Source: DATBQN01 sp963799925 (lineage in GTDB: Bacteria > Acidobacteriota > Thermoanaerobaculia > Multivoradales > UBA5704). Taken from it: DNA of 64,000 nt. The position numbers and the translations under genes are program-made. Below are positions 31,320 through 43,900 of this stretch, in pieces. Numbering within the stretch: the first letter of the stretch is position 1; each line of letters opens with the position of its first letter. Location: assembly GCA_963799925.1 (NCBI GenBank), contig CAWCYZ010000001.1, forward strand, positions 124,001 to 188,000. Direction: 5' to 3'. The notes under the pieces are model-generated. The model had not been told where the DNA came from and ran no database searches. It saw only the letters and a program-made list of their open reading frames with translations.

Positions 31320-34300
31320 CCCCCCGCCGGCGCGGCATAGGCGTCGAGAGAGGAGCCGAGCAGCACGAAGCGCAGACGCCTGCCGGCGAGCAGCCGGGCG
31401 AGTGCCGCGAGGCGGCCGGCGGCGGTGCGCAGGACGGCCTCGCCGTCGCCCCGGCGCAGGGCGACGAGCGGCGCCGCCGCCGGCGCATCCGTCTCCGGCT
31501 CGACGATCCACCCCACGATCCCACCGGCACGCGCCTCGATCTCCGCCACCACCTCGCGCATCCGCGCCTCGTCCGCGAGATCGGCGACGAAGGCGAGACC
31601 GTCTGCCGACAGACCGGCCGGATCGGCCGGCGAGGAGGATATGACGGCGGTCCGGTAACCGAGCTCCTCGAGCAGCCGCTTCGCCGCGGCCAGCCGGCCA
31701 GCCGGGTGCCCGAGGAGGACGATCGTGCCGGCGCCGGCGCTCGCCACCGGCTCGGGCGGATCGGGCGGCGCGGCCTCAGAGAGGATCGGCTCGAAGGTGC
31801 GCACCCAGCGCTCGCCGCCGCGGTACGCGATCGACACGCCGTCCTCCGGACCCTGCTCCGGCGCCGCCGCGTGCGCCAGCTCGCCGAGGAGCATCTCGAC
31901 GAGCGCCTCCTCCTGCCAGCTCCCCGGCGCGGCGAGGTCCAGGTCGACGCACCGGCAGACGATGCCGGGGAGCTCGCGCGGGAGCGCCCGGCACAACGCC
32001 GCGAGCGGCGCGCGCGCGGGGGACAGCCGGTCGGCGGCGGTCACCGCCGCGAGACCGTTCGCCACGATCAGGGTCTTGAGCGACGAGATGCCCGCCTCAC
32101 CCGGCGTGACGCGCGCCGCGAGGCCGTGCACCAGGGAGAGCAGGCTGCCGAAACCGCGCTCCTGGGCGGCGGCGAACGCCGCTGGGGTGCCGCCGGCCGG
32201 TTCCTCGCCGCCGTTCGCCCCGTAGTCCCGCGAGCCAACGCTCCAGAGGTGGACAATGCGGTCCGGCAGCGGCGTCCCCAGCACCGCGAAGAGCTCGTCG
32301 TAGTCCTCGGCGCGCCGCGGATCGAGCGTCAAGGCGTTCTCGCCCAGCCGCGCGAACCGCTCGCCGGCGGCGACCGTCGTCACCACGGCGCCGGCGGCGG
32401 CGAGCCGCTCGGCGAGCCTCGCGCCCAGCCCTGAGCCGTCGACGAAGACCAGCCAGCGCCGGCCGTCGCCGGCGAGCTCGCCCGGCCGCAGGCGGCGGGA
32501 TCGAAGGGTGCGCCGCCAGGAGGGCAGGTAGAGGCGCGGCTCACCCGCGCCGCGCGGGGGCGAAGCAGAGACGCCGCCGCGTGCCGCGAGCCCGCTCTGG
32601 CCCTCGCGGGAGCTCCCGGCCCAGTACCGCTTGCGCTCGAAGGGATAGGAGGGGAGCTCGACGCGCCGCCGCCGCTCGCGGCCGTAGACGCGGCTCCAGT
32701 CGATCGCCACCCCGGCGAGCCAGAGCTTGGCGAGCGAGCCGAGGACGAACGGCCGGTCCGGCTGCCGCTCGTAGGCGGAGGGGAGCGAAGGCACCGTCAT
32801 CGGGTCTGCGACCGCGGCGGCCGCCGGATGCTGCAGGGCGAACGCCGAGAGGCTCTGGCCGGGGCCGATCTCGAGGAGCGCGCGCTCCGGATCGCGCCAG
32901 AGCTCGGCCAACCCGTCGCCGAAGCGAACGGTGCGGCAGAGGTGCTCCGCCCAGTAGCCGGGATCGGTCGCCTGCTGAGGACGGATCCAGGTGCCGGTGA
33001 CGTTCGAGAGATACGGGATGCGCGGCGGCCGCAGCTCCATCCGCCGCGCCAGGGCGGTGAGCTCGGCCGCCACCGGCCGCATCATCGGCGAGTGGAAGGC
33101 GTGGGTCGTGCGGAGCTGGCGCGTCGCATGGCCGGCGGCCCGCAGACGCTCGTCGAGCTCCCCCACCGCCGCCACCGGCCCCGCGGCCACCGCGTGGCCC
33201 GGTCCGTTGACCGCGGCGACCGCGAGCTCGCCCTCTGGGCAGATCGCGGCGATCTCCGCCAGGAGGTCGACCTCGCCCAGCGGCACCGCGAGCATGGCGC
33301 CGGCGGGCAGCGCGCCGATCAGCCGGGCGCGTCGGGCGACCAGGGTCAGCGCGTCGTCGAGCGACAGCACGCCCGCGAGACAGGCCGCGAGATACTCGCC
33401 GAGGCTGTAGCCGAGGAGCGCGCGCGGCGTCACTCCCCACTCCATCCAGAGCCGGGCGAGGGCGTACTCGACGGCGAAGAGCGCCGGCTGGAGAACCGTG
33501 GTGCCATCGAGGGGCGAGCCGGTGCCGGAGGCGGTGTCGGAGGCGCTGCGGCCGAGCATGCGGCGGAGATCGGGACCCTTCTCCCCCTCCTCGCGGTCGG
33601 CGGCGAAGAGGCCCGCCAGGTCGATCCCGAGCGGCGTGAGGATCGCGGCGCAGCGCTCGAGCGGCTCGCGGAATGCCGGCTCGTCGCGATAGAGGCCGGC
33701 GGCGAGACCGGCATACTGCTCGCCGATCCCGGCGAGGAGAAAGGCGACGGGACGCCCCGGCCGGCTCTCGGGGCCCGTCCGGCTCTCCATCAGCCGCACC
33801 GGATCGCGTCCGGCGAGGACGGCGATCGCGTCCTCGCGGTCGCGGCAGACGACGGCCCGGCGGTGCTCCCAGCCCTTGCGTCCGGCGTGGAGGGTGAAGG
33901 CGACGTCCGCCAGGTCAGCGCCGGGATGCTGCCGCAGGTGATCGACCAGCCGGCCGGTCGCCGTCTCGAGCGCCGCCGGAGTGCGCGCCGAGAGCGAGAG
34001 GAGCTGCCAGGGGCGTCCCGGCTCCTCGGGCGGGCGCGCCGGCGCCTCCTCGAGGATGACGTGGACGTTGGTGCCGCCGATGCCGAAGGAGCTCACCCCG
34101 GCGCGCCGCGGGATCTCGGGACTGGAATCGGCGGGGCCATCGGCTCCGTTGGCCGGCCAGTCGGCGAGCGTCGTGCTGACGTAGAACGGGCTCGCTGCGA
34201 AGTCGATCGCCGGATTGGGGCTCGCGAAGTGGAGGCTCGGAGGGATCTGCCGGTGCTCGATCGCGAGCGTCGTCTTGAGCAGCCCCGCGATGCCGGCCGC

Positions 34301-37300
34301 CGAGCCGGTATGGCCGATGTTGGTCTTGACCGAGCCGATCGCCGTGCGGCGGCCGCCGCCCGTGGCGCGGAAGGCGCGGGTGAGCGCCGCCACCTCGATG
34401 GGGTCGCCGATCGGCGTCGCGCTGCCGTGCGCCTCGACGTACTGGATGGTCGCCGGGTGGACGCCGGCGGCGGCCTGGGCCGCCACGATCACCGCCGATT
34501 GCCCTTCCTCGCTGGGGGTGGTGTACCCCATGCGCGCGGCGCCGTCGTTGTTGAGCGCCGAGCCCTTGATCACGGCGTGGATCGGATCGCCGTCGGCAAG
34601 CGCCGCGGCGAGCGGCTTCAAGGCCACGACACCGACACCGTTGCCGCCGACGGTGCCGCCGGCACGGGCGTCGAAGGCGCGGTTGTGGCCGTCCGGCGAC
34701 ACGATGCCGCCTTCCTTGTAGACGTAACCCGAGCGCTGTGGGAAGTCGAGCGTCACGCCGCCGGCGAGCGCCAGCTCGCACTCGCCGTCGAGCAGGCTCC
34801 GCGCCGCGAGATGCACGGCGACGAGAGCCGTCGAGCAGGCGGTCTGAACGGTGAACGCCGGGCCCCTCAGGTCGAGCTTGTAGGCCGCCCGCGTCGCCAG
34901 GAAGTCTTTGTCATTGCCGAGCGTCACCTCGAAGGGATCGGCCTCGGCGCGGCCGAAGAGGTTCTGCAGCGCGTAGGAGATGGTCCCGGCGCCGGCGAAG
35001 ACGCCCACCCGGCCGCGCCGCAGGTCGGAGCCGTAGCCGGCGCGGTCGAGCGCCTCGGCGGCGCACTCAAGGAAGATCCGGTGCTGCGGATCGAGCAGCT
35101 CGGCCTCGCGCGGGCTGATGCCGAAGAAGGCGGCGTCGAAGAGGTCGGCCTCCTCGAGCACGCCGCCGGCGCGCACGAAGGCGGGATCGGCGAGGAGCTC
35201 CGGCGGCACCCCGACCTCCGCCAGCTCCTCGTCGGTGAAGACAGAGATCGACTCGACGCCGCCGGCGAGGTTCCGCCAGAACGTCGCGAGGTCCGGGGCG
35301 CCGGGGAAGCGGCCGGCCATGCCGACGATGGCGACCGCTCGATCGGCGCTCCTCGGCGCCGCGGCGCGCACGAACGTCGTGGGCTCCGGCTCGACGATCG
35401 CCTGCGGCGCGCCCGTCCGGCGCGTCTCGAGATAGCCGGCGAGAGTCGCGACTGATGGATGGCGGAAGAGCTCGACCATCGAGACCTCCTCGCTCAATCG
35501 CTCGCGAAGCTTCGCCTGCACCTGCACCAGGAGCAGCGAGTGGCCGCCGAGATCGAAGAAGCCGTCGCCGCTGCCCACCCGCTCGACGCCCAGCACCTCG
35601 CGCCAGATCGCCGCCACCTCGCTCTCCAGCCCGCCCGCCGGCGCGACGAAGCTCTCCGCCGGCGGCGCGCCGTCGGGATCGGGCAAGCGTTCGAGGGCAT
35701 TGCGGTCGAGCTTGCCGCTGGCGTTGAGCGGCAGCTCGTGGACGATGGCGAACGCCGCGGGGACCATGAACTCCGGCAGCCGGCTGCGCAGATGGGCGCG
35801 GAGATCGGCCACCGAGGGCTCCACGGCTCCCGCGGTCTCGCCCGGCACCACCCATGCGACGAGGCGCGGGCCTCCGCTGCCGGCGCGCAGAGCGACCGCC
35901 GCCTGTCGCACCGCCGGAACCTCGGCCAGCGCCGACTCGATCTCCCCCAGCTCGATCCGCAGGCCGCGCAGTTTCACCTGCCGGTCGGCGCGCCCGAGGA
36001 AGTCGAGCTCGCCGTCGGGCCGCCAGCGCGCGAGGTCGCCGGTGCGGTAAAGGCGAGCCCCCGGCTCGCCGCCCGAGAACGGATCGGGGACGAAGCTCTC
36101 CGCCGTCCGCTCCGGCTGGACCAGGTAGCCCTCGACGATTCCGACACCGCCCAGGTACAGCTCGCCGGCCGCTCCGGTCGGCACCGGCCGGCCGGCGCGG
36201 TCGAGCAGGTGGATGCGGGCGTTGGCGATCGGACGACCGATGGGGGGCGCCGCTCTCAGGTCCCCGCGATCGTCGAGGCGGCTGTCGCTCGCCACCCAAC
36301 CACTGGCGAAGATGCTCCCCTCGGTCGGGCCATAGGCGTTGACGAAGCGCCGGCCGGGCGCCCAGCGCGCCGCGAGCTCGGCCGGGCACTTCTCGGCGGC
36401 GACGACCAGCGTGCGCAGCGCCGGCAGCGGCTCCTCGCCCAGGGTCGCCAGGACGGATGGCGGCAGGATGGCCATGGTGATGCCGGCGTCGCGGATCACC
36501 GCCGCGAGCTCCGGCCCGAGCGGCGGCGGACCGGGCGGCAGCAGGCGGAGGCAGGCACCCACCGAGAAGGTGGCGAAGAGGTCGACCACCGCGGCGTCGA
36601 AGCTCGCCGAGGCGAACTGGAGCACGCGCTCCGCGGGGCCGAGCCCGAAGTACCGCACCGCCTCACGGATCGAATTGGCGGCGCCGCGGTGGCGGACCGG
36701 CACGCCCTTCGGCTTGCCCGTCGAGCCCGAAGTGTAGATGACGTACGCCAGGCTGTCCGGGGACGCGCTCGCCATCGTGCCGGGCCGCGGCGGCCCGTCG
36801 CGCTGCCCTGCCGCGAGCAGGTCTTCGATCAGCAGGCCGCTCGCCGCCCCTCCCTCCGGCAGGCTGGCGAGTGTCTCGCGGCTGGCGAGCAGGAGATCGA
36901 TCCCGGCGTCCCGCAGCATGAAGGCGAGGCGCTCGCGGGGGTAGGTCGGGTCGAGCGGAACGTAGGCGCCTCCGGCAGCGAGCGTCGCGAGCACCGCGAC
37001 GATCATCTCGGGCGAGCGCTCGAGGGCGATCCCCACCCGCGCCTCCGGCCCGATGCCCGCCGCGGCGAGCCGCCGCGCCAGGCGGTCTACCTCTGCCGCG
37101 AGCTCGCCGTAGCGCAGGGAGCCGCCGCCGCTCCATTCGAGGGCAGTCGCCTGCGGGCTCCGCATGGCGCTCGCCGCGAAGAGCGCATGGAGAAGCTCCC
37201 CTGCCGTCGAAACCCGCTCCGCCGGCGTCCCGGCCCATTCGACGAGGAGCTGATGGCGCTCGGGGGGAGTGAGGACAGGCAGCTCCGCGAGAGGCCGGCG

Positions 37301-38719
37301 CGGATCGGCGGCGGCAGCCGCGAGCAGGCACTCGAAACGGGCAGCGAAGCGCTGGACGGTCGTGCGGTCGAAGAGGTCGACGCTGTAATGCCAGACCGTC
37401 GCGATCCCCTCCTCCGTCTCGACCGCCTCGACCACGAGATCGAGCGCCGAGCTCTCGGCCGGCAGGTCGACCGGGCTGAGCGAGATGTCGGACAGCTCGA
37501 GATCGCCCATCGGCGCGTTCTGCAGCGCGAAGCTGACCTGGACGAGCGGGGGGCGCGAGAGATCGCGCTCCGGACGCAGCTCCTCGACCACCCGTTCGAA
37601 CGGCAGATCCTGATGCTCGAAGGCGCCGAGCGTGGTGCGCCGCACCCGCGCCAGCAGATCGGCGAAGCTCGCCGCGCCGGAGAGGTCGATGCGGAGCGCC
37701 AGAGTGTTGACGAAGAAACCGATCAGATCCTCCGTCTCGCGGCGTGTGCGGTTGGCGATCGGGGCGCCGACCAGGACGTCCTCCTGGTCGGCGTGGCGGG
37801 AGAGGAGGAGCCCGAACCCGGCGAGCAGGACCATGAAGAGCGTGTTGCCGTCGCCGCGTCCGAGCCCGGCGAGAGTTTCCGAGAGCGGGCGCGGCAGGGC
37901 GGCGCGGAGGCTCGCGCCCCGGCTCCGCTGGACCGGCGGGCGCGGCCGGTCGGCCGGCAGATCGAGAACGCCGGGCGCCCTGGCGAGCGCTCTGCGCCAG
38001 TAGCTCAGATGCTCTTCGAGCGCCTCGCCGGTCAGCGAGCGACGCTGCCAGTCGGCGAAGTCCAGGTACTGGATCGGCAGCTCGGGGAGCGGCGAGGGCT
38101 CGCCGGCCGCGAAGGCCGCATAGAGCGTCGAGAGCTCGCGAATGAGGATCCCCATCGACCAGCCGTCGGAGACGATGTGGTGCATGGCGAGGAGCGCCAC
38201 GTGCTCGTCGGCGGCGAGCCGGAGCAGGCGGGCGCGGAGCTGCGGCCCCCGCGCCAGATCGAAGGGGGCGCGCACCTCGGCTCGCATCAGCCGGTGGGTT
38301 TCCTCCTCCCGGCGCGCGGCATCGAGCCCAGAGAGCTCGATGACGCCGAGGCCGAGCGGAACGGCCGGCATGACCCGCTGCACCGGTCCGTCGTCGGACA
38401 GCTCGAAGAGCGTGCGCAGCGCCTCGTGGCGGCGGACGATCTCGGCGAGCGCCCGTTCGAGAGCGGCGATGGCGAGCCGGCCGCGCAGGCGGATGGCGTC
38501 GCCGAGGATGTAGGTCGAGCCGCCCGGCTCCAGCCGGTCGATGAACCAGAGGCGCTGCTGCGAGAACGACAGCGGGTAGGGGCCGCCGGTCGCCCGACGC
38601 GGGCTCGGCGCGATCCCAGTCGTTGCGGCTTCCGGCGCGCGCGCCTGCTTGCCGAGCCGGGCAAGCAGGAGCTTCTGCTTGGCGGGCGAGAGCTGCTCGA
38701 AGCGGGAGATGCGGCTCAT
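30657..38719 (-). CDS. Gene IV: hybrid NRPS-PKS, C-A-T-KS-AT-psiKR-ACP
   Basis: One amino-acid module fused to one polyketide module. It adds a residue and extends it by a malonate, leaving the chain on the ACP. The ATG (38719-38717) overlaps the gene III TGA. The TGA at the end shares its A with the gene V ATG (TGATG, 30659-30655). The N-terminal leader MSRISRFEQLSPAKQKLLLARLG has the same helical pattern as genes III, V and VII, and the C-terminal tail LERLESLSPEEVEAMLAERG matches those of genes V and VI. One frame change, near 31320, falls in a run of seven G on the coding strand where eight would restore the frame, a typical homopolymer undercall. Confidence 0.92.
31270..31760 (-). other. 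psiKR of gene IV: ketoreductase lacking Tyr and Asn
   Basis: Across the corrected homopolymer the catalytic stretch reads SSLDAYAAPAGG then VLAAAVAALTDAFA. Aligned to the usual SSLSAVLGG-GQVDYCAANAFLDAFA, the Ser is kept while Tyr becomes Ala and Asn becomes Ala. The dinucleotide loop reads LLGHPAGRLAAA rather than TGGxGGIG. It should be inactive. Confidence 0.78.
31320..38719 (-). CDS. Gene IV segment 1: C-A-T-KS-AT-psiKR
   Basis: C domain with HHIVSDGWS (near 38170) and FFVNT (near 37715). A domain with YTSGSTGKPKG (near 36725), NAYGPTEGS (near 36325) and GKLDRNAL (near 35705). Its pocket reads D-A-V-I-V-A-A-I-F, probably hydrophobic but unassigned. Carrier with GGHSLL (near 35545). KS with active Cys in ACSTAL (near 34835), VEAHGSA (near 34435) and KTNIGH (near 34325). 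AT with GYSLGEY (near 33405) and HAFH (near 33095), malonyl type. The KR fold follows, with a structural half starting near 32530 and a Rossmann half near 31715, up to the frame change. Confidence 0.9.
38716..38719 (-). promoter_or_regulatory. ATGA stop-start overlap, genes III/IV
   Basis: On the minus strand the bases ATGA contain the ATG of gene IV and the TGA of gene III. Such four-base overlaps usually mean that the downstream gene is translated by re-initiation, which keeps equal amounts of partner synthetases. Confidence 0.85.
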
Positions 38720-40935
38720 GGCGCGGCCTCATTGGATGAGGCGGGTGAGGCGCCCGGCGCGCGCTCCGGCGGCGCTCCCGCCGCGCCGTCCTCTCCGGCA
38801 AGCTGGTCGACGAGGCCGAGCGCTTCCTCGTCGGTCAGCTCGGCGATCTCGTCGATCATCCCGTCGAGCTCGCCTCGCGCGAACCGCTGGTCGAGGATCG
38901 CCTGCGCCAGGTCCGCCAGCCGCCGCAGCTCGAAGAGACGCGACAGCGGCAGCTCGACGCCCAGCTCGCGGCGCAGGCGCGAGGCGAGGCGGGTGGCCAT
39001 CAGCGAATGGCCGCCGAGGGCGAAGAAATCGTCGTCGACGCTCACCCGCTCGACGCCGAGGAGCTCGCGCCACATCTCGACCAGGCGCTCTTCGAGGACG
39101 TTGCGCGGGGGCACGAGCGCGCGCTCCGCCCGGGCGCGGGTCGCAGCCTCGCGCAAGAGCGCGCCGCGATCGACCTTGCCTGCCGCGGTGAGCGGCAGCG
39201 CGGCGGCGGCCGCGAGCTCGGGGAGCATATAGGCGGGGAGACGCGCGGCGAGGAAGTCGCCGAGAGCGTCCAAGTCGATCGGGGAGGTGGACGGATCGCT
39301 CGGCTCGCGCGGCACGACGAAGGCGATCAGCCGCCGGTTGCCGGAGGCGTCCTCCGGCGCCACGGCGGCGGCCTGGCGCACCGCCGGATGCGCGGCGAGG
39401 GCGGCCTCGATCTCCCCCAGCTCGATCCGAAAGCCGCGCACCTTGACCTGTGCGTCGGCGCGGCCGGCGAACTCGAGCCTGCCGTCCGCCAGGAGCCGCA
39501 CGAAGTCGCCGCTGCGATAGATCCGCGTTCCCATCTCCCGCGGGTCCGGTACGAACGCCGCCGCGGTGAGGTCGGGGCGGCCGAGATAGCCGCGCGCCAG
39601 ACCGACGCCGCCCAGGCAGAGCTCCCCCACGGCGCCGATCGCCACCGGCCGCAGCTCGCGGTCGAGCACCTGGGCGCTGACGCCGGGGAGAGGACGGCCG
39701 ATCGGAACCGCGCGGCCCTTCGCCGCGAGACCGGCATCGGCGGCCCCGGCGTGCTCGTGGAGGGTGGCGGCGATCGTCGCCTCGGTGGGTCCATAGGCGT
39801 TGAACAGCCGGATGGCCGGCTGGAGCCCGCCCCGCTCCCTCCCCCACCTCGCCCAGCTCTCGGCGAGGGCCCGCTCGCCGCCGATGACGACGAGCCGCAG
39901 ATCGGGTGGAGGATCGGCTCGCCCCGTGGCCCCGTCGTCGAGCGCCGCCGCGAGCTGGTGCCAGTAGGCGGTCGGAACGCTCAGGTGGGTGAGCCGCTGC
40001 TCGCGGCAGCGGGCGAGAAAGCGGTCTGGGTCGTCGATCTCGGTGCGCACGACGAGCGCCGCGCCGGTGGCGAGCGCGGTGAAGATCTCCTCGACGCTGG
40101 CATCGAAGGAGAGCGAGGCGAACTGGAGGGCGCGGTCGCCGAGGCCGAGCCCATACCGCTCGGCGATGGCGCGCGTGTAGGCGACGGCGGAGCGGTGGGT
40201 GACGGCGACTCCCTTGGGGAAGCCGGTCGAGCCCGAGGTGTAGAGGATGTAGGCCAGATTTTCCGGCAGCGCCGGAGACGCTCCGCTCGCCGGCTCGCCG
40301 TCGCCGCAGGCGATGGGCCGGCGCTCGGCGTCGAGGAGCACGGCGCAAACCCCTTCCGGCGCGCGGCCCGCGGGCAGACCGGCGAGGAGCCCGGAGGTCG
40401 TGACCAGCAGGCGCGGCGGCGCTCCGGCCTGGGCTGCCGCGAGGAGCCGCGCCAGTCGCTCGGCGGGCGTCTCCGCATCGATCGGCAGGTAGGCGGCGCC
40501 GGATTTCAAGATGCCGAGGAGAGCCACGATCATCCCGGCCGAGCGCTCGACCCAGAGCCCGACGGGCACCTCCGGCCCGGCGCCCAGAGCGCGAAGGTCG
40601 CGGGCCAGCCGGTCCGCTTCGCGGTCGAGCTCGCCGTAGGTCAGCTCGACGTCGCCGCAGACGACCGCCGTCGCCCGAGGAGTGCGCCGCGCCTGGAGCT
40701 CGACCAGCTCGTGGAGGCAGAGGTCCGCCGCCGGTAGAGCGGTGTCGTTCCATTCGCGCAGGAGCTGGTGCGCCTCGGCCTCGGCGAGCCAGGGCAGGTC
40801 TCGCAGGGCTCGATCCGCATTCGCCGCGAAACCGGCGAGGAGGATCTCGAGGTGGCGCAGCAGGCGCTCGACGGTCGTCGGATCGGTGCGGTGGTCGTGG
40901 GCGATCCGCAGCTCGAGCTCGCCCTGACTCTCTCC
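38716..40935 (-). CDS. Gene III segment 5: module 4, A-T and C-terminal tail
   Basis: Complete adenylation domain with LTYGELDREADR (near 40640), YTSGSTGFPKG (near 40240), YGPTEAT (near 39800), KVRGFRIELGEIE (near 39425) and GKVDRGAL (near 39175). Its carrier has GGHSLM (near 39005). The pocket reads D-A-E-S-V-G-A-I-A, which I cannot assign. An acidic helical tail (DGMIDEIAELTDEEALGLV) follows the carrier. It resembles the tails of the PKS proteins in the window and is a candidate docking element for gene IV, which begins inside this gene's stop codon. Confidence 0.88.
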   Translation of the reverse strand, partial: GESQGELELRIAHDHRTDPTTVERLLRHLEILLAGFAANADRALRDLPWLAEAEAHQLLREWNDTALPAADLCLHELVELQARRTPRATAVVCGDVELTYGELDREADRLARDLRALGAGPEVPVGLWVERSAGMIVALLGILKSGAAYLPIDAETPAERLARLLAAAQAGAPPRLLVTTSGLLAGLPAGRAPEGVCAVLLDAERRPIACGDGEPASGASPALPENLAYILYTSGSTGFPKGVAVTHRSAVAYTRAIAERYGLGLGDRALQFASLSFDASVEEIFTALATGAALVVRTEIDDPDRFLARCREQRLTHLSVPTAYWHQLAAALDDGATGRADPPPDLRLVVIGGERALAESWARWGRERGGLQPAIRLFNAYGPTEATIAATLHEHAGAADAGLAAKGRAVPIGRPLPGVSAQVLDRELRPVAIGAVGELCLGGVGLARGYLGRPDLTAAAFVPDPREMGTRIYRSGDFVRLLADGRLEFAGRADAQVKVRGFRIELGEIEAALAAHPAVRQAAAVAPEDASGNRRLIAFVVPREPSDPSTSPIDLDALGDFLAARLPAYMLPELAAAAALPLTAAGKVDRGALLREAATRARAERALVPPRNVLEERLVEMWRELLGVERVSVDDDFFALGGHSLMATRLASRLRRELGVELPLSRLFELRRLADLAQAILDQRFARGELDGMIDEIAELTDEEALGLVDQLAGEDGAAGAPPERAPGASPASSNEAAP

Positions 40936-43900
40936 CGCCGCCCTGGCGGCTTGGGTATCGCGGCGAGCGACAGCGGGAGATCGGTGCGATCGGCGAAGAC
41001 GACGTCGCGCATCTCGATCCCCATCGGCCCCTCGCTCGCGGCGGTCTCTAAGGGAAACTTCTCGAAGGCGACGAGGCTGCGGAAGAGCGGCTCGCCGGCC
41101 GGCACCTCGCTCCAGCGCTGGATGTCGAGAAGGGATGTGTGCTCATGACGCCGCAGCGCGACCTGATCCTCCTGGAGACGGCGGAGCCAGCCGGCGGCGG
41201 ACGCCGCCGGCTCGGCGATCACGCGCACCGGCAGCGTGTTGATGAAGAGACCGACGATGCTCTCGACGCCGGGGAGCTCCGCCGGGCGTCCGGAGACGAC
41301 ACTGCCGAAGACGATGTCGTCCTCTCCCGCGGCGCGCGCGAGGAGCAGCGCCCAAGCGCCCTGCACCAGGGTGTTGAGAGTCAGCCCGCGCTGGCGCGCC
41401 AGGCGCTCGAGGCCGGCGGTCGCCGCCGGCGACAGCGAGATCCCGCGGTCCGCCGGGGGTTCCGCCGCGGCGGGCGGCGGCGCTGCCGGGCGGTCGAGCG
41501 GCAGCCGGGTCGGCGCCGCGAATCCCGCGAGGGCACGGCGGAAGTAGCCCTCGGCGGCGCTCGCATCCTGCCGCTCGCGCCAGGCGAGGAGGTCGCGGTA
41601 GGGAGGCGCCGGCGGCAGCTGCATCGGCTGTCCAGCCTGCGCCGCCGCATAGAGGGCGAAGACCTCGCGGAAGATCAGGGCGAAGCACCAGCCGTCGAGC
41701 AGCAGGTGATGGAAGCTCCAGACGAAGCGGTGCTCGCGCTCGCCGAGCCGCAACAGGGCGGCGCGCTGGAGAGGCGCGCGGGCGAGATCGAAGCCGCGAG
41801 CGCGGTCGGCGGCCAGCCAGGCGGCCAGACGGCCTTCGCGCTCGCCTGCCGGCACGTCGCGCCAGTCCTCGAAGGTCCAGGGGATCTCGACGCCGCGACG
41901 CACGATCTGGACCGGGCTCGACAGCCCCTCCCACGCGAAGGCCGTGCGCAGGGCCGGATGGCGGTCGACCACGGCCTGCCAGGCGCGCTGGAAAGCTCCG
42001 ACCTCGAAGCTGCACTCGTGGTCGCCGGCGAGGGTGCAGGCGAGGTGCTCGAAGTACAGGCCCGCCGCGGGAGCGCGGAGAGCTTCGAAGAGCATTCCCT
42101 CCTGGAGCGGCATCAGCGGATAGACGTCCTCGACGCTGCGGTCCCGCGCCGCGCCGCGGCCGAACAGGCGGTCGAGCGCCGCCTGCGTCGAGGTGGGCGA
42201 GCGGGAAGTCGGCCGGGGTGTAGGCGCCGGCCTCGGGCCCGGCACCGTGGGCGATCAGGACGGCGAGCGCGGCGGCGAAGCGCCGCGAGAGGAGCTCGAC
42301 GGCCGCGCCCTCGAGATGCGCGGCGCTATAGGTCCAAGCGGTGCGCAGACGGCCATCGGCCATCCAGGCGTCGACTTCGAGCCGGCGACCGGGAGCACGC
42401 TGACCGGCGAATGGTGATGCATCGGCGCCGAGCGCGCCGAGATATCGGAAGGCGATCTCGGGCGCCGGCAGCTCGGCGAGGCGCGCCGCCTCGGGCGCCG
42501 AGCTCCGATCGCGCAGGAGGAGGTACCCCGAGCCGTCACCCGGAATCGCCCGGAGCTGCTCCTTGACGGCCACGATCGCCTCTCCCGGCTCGGCGCCGGA
42601 AGACAGCGTCACCAGGGCCGGATACCACATCGCGAGCGATCCCACCGGACGCGGAACGTCGAAGTCGGCAGCGATGTCCTCACGTCCTTGCACCACGAGG
42701 TCAAAACGCAGCGAGACGGCCGAGGATTCCGACTGAAGCGCTTGCGCGAGGGCGGTGATCAGCAGCTCGTCCGGCCGCGCTCGATACGCCGCGGCGGCCG
42801 CGGCGAGCCGTGGCGCGGCGAGCGCCGGGTCGAGATCGACGACGAGCGACGAGGACAGCGACGCTTCCTCGGCGTGGCGATCCCGCGGCAATTCCTGCAC
42901 CGGCGCGGCGACCGTCGCAAGCCAATACGGCAGCTCGGCCAACAGCTCCGGCGAATCGGCGTCCCGGGCCTGGTCCGCCTCGTGCGCCTCGCCCGATGCA
43001 CCGCCGAGCGGCACCGCGACCGCGGCGAGGGCGGCGACCGTCTGCAGCTCGAAGACCTGCGCCGGGGTGATCGCGAGGCCCGCAGCCCGCGCCCGCACCA
43101 CCATCTGCAGGCCGAGGATCGAGTCGCCGCCCAGGCGGAGGAAGCTGTCCCCGACGCTCACCTCTCGGCGCCCCAGGAGCTCGCGCCAGATCCCGGCGAG
43201 GACTCGCTCGGCGTGCGTCGCCGGCGCCACGATCGAGCCGCCCGGCAACTCCGCCCGCGGCGTTGCCGGCCCGACGAGCTCGAGATGTCCGTCCACCGAC
43301 CGCCGCACGCGGTCGCCGGTGCGCAGCAGACGTTCGCCGCCCGGCGCGGGGACGAAGCTCGCCGGCGGGAGCTCCAAGCCGGCGAGACCGGCGCCGCTCA
43401 AGAACAGCTCCCCCCTCGCTCCGGCCGGTGCCGGCCGGAGGTCGCGGCCGAGCACGCGGAGGCGCAGCTCCGCGCCCGCGGCGCCGATTCCCAGCCGCTC
43501 GGCGATCGACTCCACGAGGGCGGCCGCGGCCAGCCGCCCGACCGCGATCCCTTCGCCCCACTCGCGGCGGAGCTGGTCCTCTTCGGCCGCCGTCAGCCAT
43601 GGAAGCTGGTCGAGCCGTCCCTCGGGCGACGCCATGAAGCCGGCGAGCAGGTTTTCCAGCCGCTGCAGCAGGCGCTCGACCGTCGTCCCGTCGGCGCGGT
43701 GGTCGTAGGCCAGCCGCAGCGCGAGCTCGCCGCGGCCCCGCCCCGGCATGGCGGCGAGCGACAGCGGATAGCCGGTGCGATCGGCGAAGACGACGTCGCG
43801 GACGTCGACGCCGGTCGGCTCCTCCGCCAGGGCGGCGTCGACCGGGTAGTTCTCGAAAGCGACGAAGCTCGCGAAGAGCGGCTCGCCCGCTGGCAGCTCG

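Noticed and set aside
30657..31530. Upstream extension of the gene V frame into gene IV
   Set aside because: It overlaps the gene IV ACP, which is coding in another frame; MPDRVDALAG at the TGATG junction is the natural start.
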